Source: a virus | Strand: one strand, 5' to 3' | DNA: 28,824 nucleotides | IMG/VR virus record: IMGVR_UViG_3300025630_001148 | Coordinates: 1 to 28,824 of that record | Shown: positions 22,444-28,793 of the stretch, one piece after another | How the letters are laid out: the number at the start of each line of letters is the position of its first letter | Position numbering within the stretch: position 1 is the first letter of the stretch | Notes under the pieces: generated by a model | What the model saw: the letters and a program-made list of their open reading frames with translations, nothing else | What the model was told of the DNA's origin: nothing | Database searches by the model: none | Translations under genes and position numbers: made by a program

Positions 22444-23968
22444 CTTTGTAAGGATAAACATGGCAGAGTCTAAACTGCCGGTATTCAAGGAGAATAAGAG
22501 CAAGGGTATTATAACCTTTGGCGATGACAACCTCTACCCTATGGGGTTGATTGAGTTGTTCAACAAGTCACCAAAGCACTCTGCTATTATCACTCAAAAG
22601 GCTGCATACTTAGCCGGTGACAAGACCGAGATAATAGGAAACAATACAGAGGATATTGCCAAAGCACAAGAGTACTTGAATAACATCAATGCTTATGAGG
22701 ACTTTGACTCATTAAAACAAAAGATAGCCAATGACCTTGAGTTGTTCGATGGCTTTGCGTTGGAGGTTATATGGAACAAAGCAAAGACAAGCATAGCTGA
22801 GATATATCACCTACCTTTCCAAAACGTAAGGGTAGCAACTGAGGGTGGTTATGCTTATAGCGAGGATTGGGGCAACAGACGTTGTGAGGTACAATACTAC
22901 CCAGAATGGAATCCAACTACTCGTGAGAACAAACAAGTATACTGCTTTAAGATGTACAGAGCCGGTCAAGAGGAGTATCCGTTGCCGGTATACGTTGCAG
23001 CGTTGAAGTATGTAGAGATAGACACAGAGATTGCTAACTTTCATTTGAATAGCATCAAGAGTGGGTTCTCTGCTCAGACGTTGATACAGTTGTTCAAGGG
23101 CATCCCTACTCCAGAGGAGGCAAGGAACACCATAAAGAGGTTCAAGGATAACTTTACCGGTAGCGATAATGCTGGTTCGGTTATAATTCAGTTCAACGAT
23201 CCAAACGAAACACCATCAAGTGTAAACAACCTTGCACCTTCTGACTTCGATAAGTTGTTCATGCAGTTGAATGAGCAAGTGCAAGAGGAGATATTCTCCG
23301 GTCATAGGGTTACCAGTCCTATGCTATTCGGTATTAAAACTGAGGGGCAGTTAGGTGGGCGTAATGAGTTGATTGAAGCATACGAGTCGTTTCAAGTATC
23401 CTATGTTGAGCCAAGACAGACTCAGATGGATAGAGCATTGAGTTCTATCTTTAAATACATTGCACCGGTTCAGTTAAAAACAAAGAATAGACCTCCTATT
23501 GGTTTGGACTATGTATACCTATTTGAGCGTGGCTTAATCACTTTAGATGAGGCACGTATTGAGTTAGGTATGTCATCAAAGCAAGAGATGTCCAAGCAGA
23601 ACCCATTCGGGTGGAATGATGAGAGGGATATTGCGGTATTCAAGAAATATGGTGTAAGCAAGGATGAGTTTGAGGAGGTTAGCAATCCAAACAAATTCGA
23701 TGAGATAATAACTATGTATTCATACGAGAAAGCACCAGGTGTTGAAGGACCGATACTTATACCGACATCAAGAGAGTTTTGTGAAACGATAGTTGGGTTC
23801 GGTAAACTTTATTCACGTGAGGACATTGATGAGATGAGCTTAATACTTGGCTATGATGTATGGGAACGCAGAGGCGGTTGGATGACTATCAAAGGCACTA
23901 CCGAGCATGTACCTTATTGCAGACACGTATGGGAGGCTAAACTTGTAAGGAGGAAATCAAATGGCTAA
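22433..23968 (+). CDS. Portal protein with C-terminal fused minor-head domain
   Basis: A 511-residue protein. The portal part (about 1-400) has KGIITFGDDNLYPMGLIELF, SPKHSAIITQKAAYLAGDK and SGHRVTSPMLFGIKTEGQLG followed by GGRNELIEAYESF, patterns of Bacteroidota phage portals. The C-terminal 80 residues (IPTSREFCETIVGFGKLYSR, GYDVWERRGGWMTI, VPYCRHVWEAKLV) form a separate Cys-containing domain often seen as the C-terminus of phage head proteins of the gp7/portal region. The portal forms the DNA entry vertex and binds the terminase at 6868. It overlaps the next gene by eight bases. Its place after the capsid gene is unusual. Confidence 0.85.
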   Translation: MESNFVRINMAESKLPVFKENKSKGIITFGDDNLYPMGLIELFNKSPKHSAIITQKAAYLAGDKTEIIGNNTEDIAKAQEYLNNINAYEDFDSLKQKIANDLELFDGFALEVIWNKAKTSIAEIYHLPFQNVRVATEGGYAYSEDWGNRRCEVQYYPEWNPTTRENKQVYCFKMYRAGQEEYPLPVYVAALKYVEIDTEIANFHLNSIKSGFSAQTLIQLFKGIPTPEEARNTIKRFKDNFTGSDNAGSVIIQFNDPNETPSSVNNLAPSDFDKLFMQLNEQVQEEIFSGHRVTSPMLFGIKTEGQLGGRNELIEAYESFQVSYVEPRQTQMDRALSSIFKYIAPVQLKTKNRPPIGLDYVYLFERGLITLDEARIELGMSSKQEMSKQNPFGWNDERDIAVFKKYGVSKDEFEEVSNPNKFDEIITMYSYEKAPGVEGPILIPTSREFCETIVGFGKLYSREDIDEMSLILGYDVWERRGGWMTIKGTTEHVPYCRHVWEAKLVRRKSNG

Positions 23969-24521
23969 TTTTATATACTTAATTTCAACCACATACCTAA
24001 AGGATAACACACCTTTAAATGAGAACTTAGACGATAAGTTGCTCAAGAGTGCAATCAAAGAAGCACAAGAGATATATATTCGTGACATCATTGGTAGTGG
24101 TGTATATGATGAGGTATTAGACCAAGCGTATAACGGCACTCTAACGGCTCTAAATACAACCTTGATAGATTCCTATATAGCACCTTGTTTAAAGTACTAT
24201 ACGCTCGTTGAGAGTATGTTACCTTTGACCTTCAAGTTCATGAACAAGAGTGTTGCATCAAGGAATAGCGAGAACGCTACACCTATCACAACTGCTGAGT
24301 TAACTATGATAGAGAAAAGGTATAGAGATAAGGCGGAGTATTATGCAGAGCGTTTAAGAGATTACCTAAAGGAGAACCCAACAGACTATCCGAAATACTT
24401 AAATCCTGGTAGTGGCTTTGATGTTATCAGACCACACAACACTGCTTTCTTTGGAGGTATGTATCTACCAGGTACAGATGACGATTGTTTCTATAACTAT
24501 GACTTCCCAGAAGATAACTAA
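23961..24521 (+). CDS. Head-tail connector / head completion protein
   Basis: A 186-residue helical protein. It begins FIYLISTTYLKDNTPLNENL and contains LLKSAIKEAQEIYIRDIIGS (28-47) and SYIAPCLKYYTLVESMLPL (71-89). The block 'iS..yLk..T.l..NlDdk.l..aI..aQ..yI..iiGs.vy' resembles DUF6712-like connector proteins. They sit beneath the portal and seal the head. Position directly after portal (eight-base overlap) fits. The final part (PHNTAFFGGMYLPGTDDD) is polar. Identity is inferred from motif and context. Confidence 0.65.
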   Translation: MANFIYLISTTYLKDNTPLNENLDDKLLKSAIKEAQEIYIRDIIGSGVYDEVLDQAYNGTLTALNTTLIDSYIAPCLKYYTLVESMLPLTFKFMNKSVASRNSENATPITTAELTMIEKRYRDKAEYYAERLRDYLKENPTDYPKYLNPGSGFDVIRPHNTAFFGGMYLPGTDDDCFYNYDFPEDN

Positions 24522-24562
24522 AAACAAATGGAGGCTCAAGAACGAAGCCAAACTAAAAAACT

Positions 24563-25000
24563 ATGACTCTAAACCAGATAATCGACAAGATAAAAGCACA
24601 AGCGGAAAGCCACAAGATGGTAAACAAGTTCGCAGTCGGGGCTGAGTTTGACTTTGCCGTTGATGAGGTTAAGTACTACCCGATTGTATGGTTAGTGCCT
24701 AATGGCTTTACGTTTAACACCGACCAGCGATTGGTGTCCTATCAGTTCGCAATGATGGTGATGGATAGAACGTTTGAGAGTTCGTCTAACACGATTGAGG
24801 TGTTGAGTGATAGTGCCGGTATCATAATTGATATTGTAACCCTTTTAAAACGAAATGTAAGCGATGCAGACTTTGAAATCTCGGTTGGCGGAACGGCTGA
24901 ACCCTTTTATGACTCACGTACTGATGTTGTTGCTGGGCATGTTATTGACTTTACCATCAACACGCCATACCTCGAGTCCTATTGCGACATACCAACCTGA
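24563..25000 (+). CDS. Tail completion / terminator-like protein
   Basis: A 145-residue protein. Core features are KYYPIVWLVPNGFTF (about 37-51), VSYQFAMMVMDRTFESSSNT and EVLSDSAGIIIDIVTLLKRN (80-99), then AGHVIDFTINTPYLESYCDI. The 'YP.v.l.p....... y.f.v.v.Dr ... evlSd...i..Div.ll' layout is that of Bacteroidota phage tail-completion proteins as I recall them, which cap the tail before joining the head. It lies 41 bases after the connector gene; this short gap holds only A-rich sequence. Confidence 0.6.
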   Translation: MTLNQIIDKIKAQAESHKMVNKFAVGAEFDFAVDEVKYYPIVWLVPNGFTFNTDQRLVSYQFAMMVMDRTFESSSNTIEVLSDSAGIIIDIVTLLKRNVSDADFEISVGGTAEPFYDSRTDVVAGHVIDFTINTPYLESYCDIPT

Positions 25001-25163
25001 TACGAGTAGGGTTATCATCATAAGAGAAATCTATGCAGTTGACAAGGAGATTGATAGTATTTACAACATCTACTCTGATAGCATTAGCAGCCCTAACACC
25101 ACAGAGGCTTTGCTCTCAATTCTCCGACTCCACGATAAGGGAGATAAACCAAAGGTTGATTGA
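24909..25163 (+). CDS. Membrane-anchored coiled-coil protein, spanin-like candidate
   Basis: An 84-residue protein. An N-terminal hydrophobic segment (HVLMLLLGMLLTLPS) is followed by VIIIREIYAVDKEIDSIYNI and SPNTTEALLSILRLHDKGD. The charged helical stretch resembles the periplasmic part of Rz-like proteins in Bacteroidota phages. The start is uncertain: ATG 24909 lies within the C-terminal codons of the preceding gene, and no start codon exists after that gene's stop. The hydrophobic part may be a consequence of the overlap. It overlaps the next gene by 131 bases. Confidence 0.45.
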   Translation: MTHVLMLLLGMLLTLPSTRHTSSPIATYQPDTSRVIIIREIYAVDKEIDSIYNIYSDSISSPNTTEALLSILRLHDKGDKPKVD

Positions 25164-25356
25164 GTTGCACGAGTGCAGACAGAAGCAAGAGTTATACATT
25201 CAACTTGCTAAAAGTGACTCATTAACTATACACAAACAAACAGAGTTAATAAATACTCTTATATTTGCTAACGAACAACAACAAGTCAAGGTTAAAAGAT
25301 ACCGCAACTATTCAATGATAACAAGTGCTATTTTAATCTTGGCAATAATACTATGA
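25033..25356 (+). CDS. Small protein with two membrane segments and a coiled coil, spanin-like candidate
   Basis: A 107-residue protein. An N-terminal hydrophobic segment (LIVFTTSTLIALAALTP, 8-24) could be a signal or anchor. It is followed by a coiled coil (DSTIREINQRLIELHECRQK, then FANEQQQVKVKRYRNY) and a C-terminal membrane segment MITSAILILAIIL. There is no clear lipobox at RLC. Together with the overlapping upstream gene this nested pair recalls Rz/Rz1-type spanins, which disrupt the outer membrane in Gram-negative lysis, but the C-terminal membrane segment is not typical. It ends in an ATGA overlap with the phosphoesterase start. Confidence 0.5.
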   Translation: MQLTRRLIVFTTSTLIALAALTPQRLCSQFSDSTIREINQRLIELHECRQKQELYIQLAKSDSLTIHKQTELINTLIFANEQQQVKVKRYRNYSMITSAILILAIIL

Positions 25357-26204
25357 AGACAAATGTACACATCTTCCGTAATGAATGGAAACCCAAAAAG
25401 GTACTTCTCTTATCCGACATACATTGGGATAACCCTAAGTGCCAACGTGACCTCCTTAAACGTCACCTTGACCAAGCCAAAGAAATAGGTGCAGACGTAT
25501 TGCTCAATGGCGATACCTTCTGCTTAATGCAAGGGGCATATGATCCTCGCAAGAACAAAGATGATATACGACCAGAACATAACAAGGCTAACTATCTTGA
25601 TGCGGTTGTAAACGATGCCGTTGAATGGTTTAGCCCTTATGCTCATCTTATCAAGGTTGTAGGTTATGGCAACCACGAAACCAACATACTTAAGCGACAA
25701 GAGACAGACGTGATTGAACGCTTTGTCTATGGGCTTAATTCAAAGAACGACACACAAGTTGAGGTAGGTGGTTATGGTGGATGGATAGTGTACGGCTTTC
25801 AAAGGGGTAATGGAGAAGGTCGCACACGCTTTAATATAAAATACTTTCATGGCTCTGGTGGTGGTGGACCAGTAACAAAAGGAACGATACAGTTCAATCG
25901 TATGTCTACAATGGTAGAGGGTGCTGATATGGTATGGATGGGGCATGTTCACGAAGACCATGAGCTGACCTATACAGTTGAGAGGTTGAGCAGTAACAAT
26001 AAGGTACACCTCAAGGATATACTAATGGTAAGAACGGCTACATATAAAGAGGAGTACAACGAAGGCAAAGGAGGTTGGCACGTTGAAAGAGGTGCAAGTC
26101 CCAAACCTCTTGGCGGACGGTGGTTAGAGTTGCATCCCGAGAGAGCATGGAAGGACAATAAAGAAACAATGAAGGTTAACGCATTTACATACAAGACACT
26201 ATGA
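25353..26204 (+). CDS. Calcineurin-like metallophosphoesterase
   Basis: A 283-residue enzyme with all five metal motifs: D22-x-H24 (SDIHWD), NGD54, GNH (106-108), H166 (YFHGSGGGG) and GHVH (197-200). These coordinate a two-metal centre that hydrolyses phosphodiester or phosphomonoester bonds in nucleic acid, nucleotides or proteins. Substrate cannot be told. The insertion RPEHNKANYLDAVVNDAVEW is helical. Phage genomes often carry such enzymes near replication genes; here it is in the late/lysis block. The ATGA start and a four-base overlap with the next gene show tight coupling. Confidence 0.88.
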   Translation: MKTNVHIFRNEWKPKKVLLLSDIHWDNPKCQRDLLKRHLDQAKEIGADVLLNGDTFCLMQGAYDPRKNKDDIRPEHNKANYLDAVVNDAVEWFSPYAHLIKVVGYGNHETNILKRQETDVIERFVYGLNSKNDTQVEVGGYGGWIVYGFQRGNGEGRTRFNIKYFHGSGGGGPVTKGTIQFNRMSTMVEGADMVWMGHVHEDHELTYTVERLSSNNKVHLKDILMVRTATYKEEYNEGKGGWHVERGASPKPLGGRWLELHPERAWKDNKETMKVNAFTYKTL

Positions 26205-26431
26205 AAGTAGCAGTACCATTTGTATTTAGAGAGGAACAGACAGATCCGATATACCGACAGATAGGTATAGAGATGGATAGCGATGAGGTCGAGATAGTAG
26301 TTGATGGTTACCTGGACCTTGACAAGGTTATTGGTTGTAGCGAGTTCTATGAGATGACTCATGTATATTGTGAAGGTCAAAGTTTTTTAATAGATTTGCC
26401 ATTGGAGGAGTTTAGACAACTATGGATGTAG
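26201..26431 (+). CDS. Hypothetical protein
   Basis: A 76-residue acidic protein of unknown function. It starts KVAVPFVFREEQTDPIYRQI and ends SFLIDLPLEEFRQLWM, with strands around VEIVVDGYLDLDKV. The last 30 codons also contain a good promoter candidate (26368-26398). It overlaps the phosphoesterase stop by ATGA and the DUF3310 gene by ten bases. It could be a small regulatory or inhibitory protein; nothing specific can be seen. Confidence 0.5.
   Translation: MKVAVPFVFREEQTDPIYRQIGIEMDSDEVEIVVDGYLDLDKVIGCSEFYEMTHVYCEGQSFLIDLPLEEFRQLWM
26368..26398 (+). promoter_or_regulatory. Candidate internal Bacteroidota-type promoter (TTG-N20-TAGATTTG)
   Basis: TTG at 26368-26370 and TAGATTTG at 26391-26398 are separated by exactly 20 bases, the same spacing as in the promoter at 9076-9106. 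It sits in the coding end of the 26201 gene, and a start near 26403-26407 would give a short leader for the DUF3310 gene at 26422, the lysozyme and the gp10-like gene. Confidence 0.4.
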
Positions 26432-26649
26432 TTAATTCACCAGCGCACTATCAAGGGGAGATAGAGTGCATCGAATGTATTAAAGCACAAATGAGTTATG
26501 AAGAATTTAAAGGTTATCTTAGGGGCAATTCTATTAAGTATATGTGGCGGTATAATCGTAAGAATGGATTGGAAGACTTGCAAAAAGCAGAGTGGTATCT
26601 TAAACGTTTACAACAAGAAATCAAAGATGGGCAACATAAACAACTGTAA
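26422..26649 (+). CDS. DUF3310 protein
   Basis: A 75-residue protein. NSPAHYQGEIECIECIKAQM (5-24), FKGYLRGNSIKYMWRYNRKN (29-48) and GLEDLQKAEWYLKRL (49-63) are the signature of DUF3310 (sometimes called a nucleotide-kinase-like family), a helical domain found in many phages. Biochemical role is not established. The C-terminal 23 bases overlap the lysozyme start. Identity is secure from the motif; function is open. Confidence 0.88.
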   Translation: MDVVNSPAHYQGEIECIECIKAQMSYEEFKGYLRGNSIKYMWRYNRKNGLEDLQKAEWYLKRLQQEIKDGQHKQL

Positions 26650-27202
26650 TATAGACTATATCCTCAAGTGGGAGGGTGGCTTATCCAAGCACGTCAAGGA
26701 TAGTGCAAGTTCAAACTGTGTACCTGATGGAAGTGGGGTGCATACCAACAAGGGCATCACCTGGCTTTCATGGAGGGCTAAGCATGGCTCCAGTGAGTCA
26801 TCAATCAAACGTTTCTACGAGATGAGTAAGAAGGATTGGTTAGGTATGTATGAGTTGTATTGGTATGGCATTAAAGCGGACAAGATTGATTCAGACCTTA
26901 TCGCAGAATTTTGGGCGGACTTTGCTTGGGGTTCTGGTGTAGGTGGTGCAGCACGTCAGTTGCAGTCTTATTTGCGTTCTGAGGGCTTTAATTTAGAAAT
27001 TGATGGTATCATAGGTAAAATGACTTTGAGTGCCTTAAATGGGCTTATAAAGGCTAAAGGAGAGAGATACGTCTTTGATGGGTGTTATATTCATCGCATA
27101 CACTTCCTTAAATCACTTAAATCATTCGCTGACTTTGGGCGTGGGTGGATGAACCGATTAGAGGACTTTTACGATTACGCTGAAACTAAACTAAATGGCT
27201 AA
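26627..27202 (+). CDS. GH108-type peptidoglycan lysozyme (endolysin)
   Basis: A 191-residue muramidase. The catalytic glutamate lies in YILKWEGGLSKHVKDSAS (about 10-27; the E of EGG). Next come KGITWLSWRAKHG and ELYWYGIKADKIDSDLIAEF, then WADFAWGSGVGGAARQLQSY. The C-terminal domain (EGFNLEIDGIIGKMTLSALN) is peptidoglycan-binding-like (PG_binding_3), followed by a FADFGRGWMNRL segment typical of GH108 enzymes. It lyses the cell from the periplasm after holin action. The ATG at 26627 starts the conserved domain. A longer in-frame start at 26498 would add a hydrophobic segment but would lie wholly inside the DUF3310 gene. Confidence 0.9.
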   Translation: MGNINNCNIDYILKWEGGLSKHVKDSASSNCVPDGSGVHTNKGITWLSWRAKHGSSESSIKRFYEMSKKDWLGMYELYWYGIKADKIDSDLIAEFWADFAWGSGVGGAARQLQSYLRSEGFNLEIDGIIGKMTLSALNGLIKAKGERYVFDGCYIHRIHFLKSLKSFADFGRGWMNRLEDFYDYAETKLNG

Positions 27203-27710
27203 TAAGTTTGATAAAAAGGCACTTGAGAAGTTAGGTCAAACGTTCGATAACTTTGAACCGGCTGAGGACATCTTGGATATGGTTGCCGATTGGGGTAATA
27301 AACTCCTAAAGGAGATGCGTAACAACCTAACCAAGAACAAGAGCTTTGCATCATCTAAACTATATCAGTCACTTAACGTTGTACCTAAACAAGAGGGTAC
27401 AAGGTATAACATCAAGGTTGAGATGGAGGACTATTGGAAGTACGTGGAGTATGGTAGAGGTCCAGGTAAACAACCACCAATGCAATCTATATTCGATTGG
27501 ATTAATGTCAAACGAGATGTTCTGGCTAAAGTTAAGAACGCCAAGAATAAACTATCGGCTAAAAGGTCACTCGCATTTGTTATCGCTCGTAAGATAGGGC
27601 GTGAAGGTATTAAGCCTAAGCCATTCGTTGAACCGGCACTTCAAAAGGTAACTGTTGATTCTCTTATTAAGAAGATAGAGAAGTATGTTACAGTTAGTTT
27701 AGGAAAATAA
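27195..27710 (+). CDS. Virion morphogenesis / gp10-like neck protein
   Basis: A 171-residue basic protein. EDYWKYVEYGRGPGKQPPMQ (about 78-97) and SIFDWINVKRDVLAK match the 'm.dYw.YVeyGR.PG..PP...I..Wi..Kg' signature of HK97 gp10-like proteins, which connect head and tail. A C-terminal RSLAFVIARKIGREGIKPKP and FVEPALQKV follow. The start overlaps the lysozyme gene by eight bases. It lies just before a promoter and the HTH gene, so it is the last late gene in the window. Confidence 0.78.
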   Translation: MANKFDKKALEKLGQTFDNFEPAEDILDMVADWGNKLLKEMRNNLTKNKSFASSKLYQSLNVVPKQEGTRYNIKVEMEDYWKYVEYGRGPGKQPPMQSIFDWINVKRDVLAKVKNAKNKLSAKRSLAFVIARKIGREGIKPKPFVEPALQKVTVDSLIKKIEKYVTVSLGK

Positions 27711-27734
27711 TTTTTTTATTTAAGAAAAGTTTTT

Positions 27735-27742
27735 TATATTTG
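27735..27742 (+). promoter_or_regulatory. Candidate Bacteroidota-type -7 box (TATATTTG)
   Basis: TATATTTG lies in the 46-base gap before the HTH gene, in a very A/T-rich stretch (27711-27742). The first ATG is 14 bases downstream. No clear TTG is seen about 20 bases upstream (only a T run at 27711-27717), so the match is partial. It would start the early-type transcript that includes the HTH protein and the ERF annealing protein. Confidence 0.5.
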
Positions 27743-27756
27743 TGGTCGTAAAGACT

Positions 27757-27945
27757 ATGGATATACAAACAATTATTAATGAGATCAAGTTAAAGCGGAA
27801 GCATGGCTTGGTTAAAAAGGTGAGCAAGGCAACTGGCATCAGCCAACCTACTGTTCGCAAGTATCTTAATGGCGAGGGTATCGTATCAGATAAGGCACTC
27901 GTTGTATTACGTCACGCATTAAAGGAGGTTGAAGATGAGGGTTGA
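27757..27945 (+). CDS. Small helix-turn-helix regulator
   Basis: A 62-residue DNA-binding protein. LVKKVSKATGISQPTVRKYL (about 18-37) is a clear helix-turn-helix of the lambda-repressor/Cro kind (recognition helix ISQPTVRKYLNGEG), flanked by a helical N-terminus and VSDKALVVLRHALKEVEDEG. The ATG at 27757 begins 14 bases after the -7 box; an in-frame GTG at 27742 would lie inside the promoter and is rejected. It may control the early/late switch at this boundary (inference). It overlaps the next gene by 11 bases. Confidence 0.8.
   Translation: MDIQTIINEIKLKRKHGLVKKVSKATGISQPTVRKYLNGEGIVSDKALVVLRHALKEVEDEG
27921..27928 (+). promoter_or_regulatory. Shine-Dalgarno-like AAAGGAGG deciding the start at 27935
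   Basis: AAAGGAGG ends six bases before the ATG at 27935, good spacing for a ribosome binding site and rare in this window. It favours ATG 27935 over TTG 27929 for the downstream gene. It also encodes KEV in the HTH gene, so chance remains possible. Confidence 0.4.
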
Positions 27946-28204
27946 TATGTTTATTCAACGAGGCGAGGGGTTAACCCTTGAGGTTGAAACTGCCTTCTGC
28001 ACTTTGGTTTACGACTTAGAAACCATCTGCAAGTTAATTTTAACACACATGTATGACTTTTCTAACTATGTGATAATAGAGGAGGATGAGGACAGAGTTA
28101 AGAACTATGACCTTGATATGGATAGCTTAACCGAGAATAACCTATATGACATACTACACGACCTAATTAATTACCACGATTTAAATTATGAAGACATCAG
28201 ATAA
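27935..28204 (+). CDS. Hypothetical acidic protein
   Basis: An 89-residue acidic protein of unknown function. It starts with MRVDMFIQRGEGLTLEVETA, has a central helix (LVYDLETICKLILTHMYDF) and ends in an Asp/Asn-rich helix (LYDILHDLINYHDLNYEDIR). It overlaps the HTH gene by 11 bases and the ERF gene by 17. An early protein by position; a nucleic-acid mimic or inhibitor is conceivable from its charge but unsupported. Confidence 0.55.
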   Translation: MRVDMFIQRGEGLTLEVETAFCTLVYDLETICKLILTHMYDFSNYVIIEEDEDRVKNYDLDMDSLTENNLYDILHDLINYHDLNYEDIR

Positions 28205-28730
28205 ACTAACTAACTTAACCAAAGCTTTGTTTGAATTTCAAGGCAAGGTTACCAGCGTTAAGAAGAACGCTAAGAACGACCATTTTAAGAACAAGTATGC
28301 TGACTTAACAAGCATCATTGAAACCATCAACCCTATACTGCAAGAGTGTGGCTTATTGGTTACCCAACATCCTAACGAGGACGTATTGGTTACAACTGTT
28401 TACCATGCTGAAAGTGGTGAGTATATGCAGAGCGAACAAGTGTTAAGGATGAGGGATTTAAACAACCCACAACAACAAGGCTCGGCAATCACCTATGCAA
28501 GACGTTATGCCCTTGCAAGTATCTTTAACCTATCTCAAGAGGATGACGATGGAAATAGTGCAGCAGCCGTTAAAGAACCACAGAAGATGGTTAAGGAAGT
28601 ATTGAACGAAAAGCATCCAATGTGGGATAAGGCTCTTGACCATTTGCAGAAGGGCAACCCTATTGCCGACATTACTCGCAAGTATACAGTAGGTGCTAAA
28701 GAGTTAGAGTTGTTAAAAGCAGTTAAATGA
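28188..28730 (+). CDS. erf: ERF-family single-strand annealing protein
   Basis: A 180-residue recombinase of the ERF superfamily. LTKALFEFQGKVTSVKKNAK (9-28) and HFKNKYADLTSIIETINPIL (32-51) form the conserved ERF start. CGLLVTQHPNEDVLVTTVYH and QQQGSAITYARRYALASIFN (95-114) complete the core. The 'GSa.TYarRYal...f.l..ed.D' motif is diagnostic. It anneals complementary single strands in phage recombination. Residues 120-145 are a linker and the last 35 a small helical domain. No exonuclease gene is in view; one could lie beyond the right edge. Confidence 0.88.
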   Translation: MKTSDKLTNLTKALFEFQGKVTSVKKNAKNDHFKNKYADLTSIIETINPILQECGLLVTQHPNEDVLVTTVYHAESGEYMQSEQVLRMRDLNNPQQQGSAITYARRYALASIFNLSQEDDDGNSAAAVKEPQKMVKEVLNEKHPMWDKALDHLQKGNPIADITRKYTVGAKELELLKAVK

Positions 28731-28793
28731 ATAATGACAAAAGGATTTAGATATGAAAAAAGTCCAGTAAATTAATTAAAAAACTTGACAACT

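Noticed and set aside
24412-24645. 77-codon plus-strand frame spanning the gap between connector and tail-completion genes
   Set aside because: It overlaps both genes, is extremely basic/polar and has no motif; taken as chance.
25260-25267. TATATTTG promoter-like box inside the second spanin-like gene
   Set aside because: No TTG about 20 bases upstream, and the downstream phosphoesterase is already coupled by ATGA; probably chance in A/T-rich coding DNA.
26498-26626. An in-frame upstream start for the lysozyme that would add a hydrophobic, signal-anchor-like segment (LKVILGAILLSICGGIIV)
   Set aside because: It lies wholly inside the conserved DUF3310 codons in another frame; the hydrophobicity is explained by that gene's sequence, and GH108 proteins normally begin at the ATG used here.
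28734-28775. 13-codon mini-frame after the ERF gene
   Set aside because: Too short to support; no conservation can be judged from one sequence.
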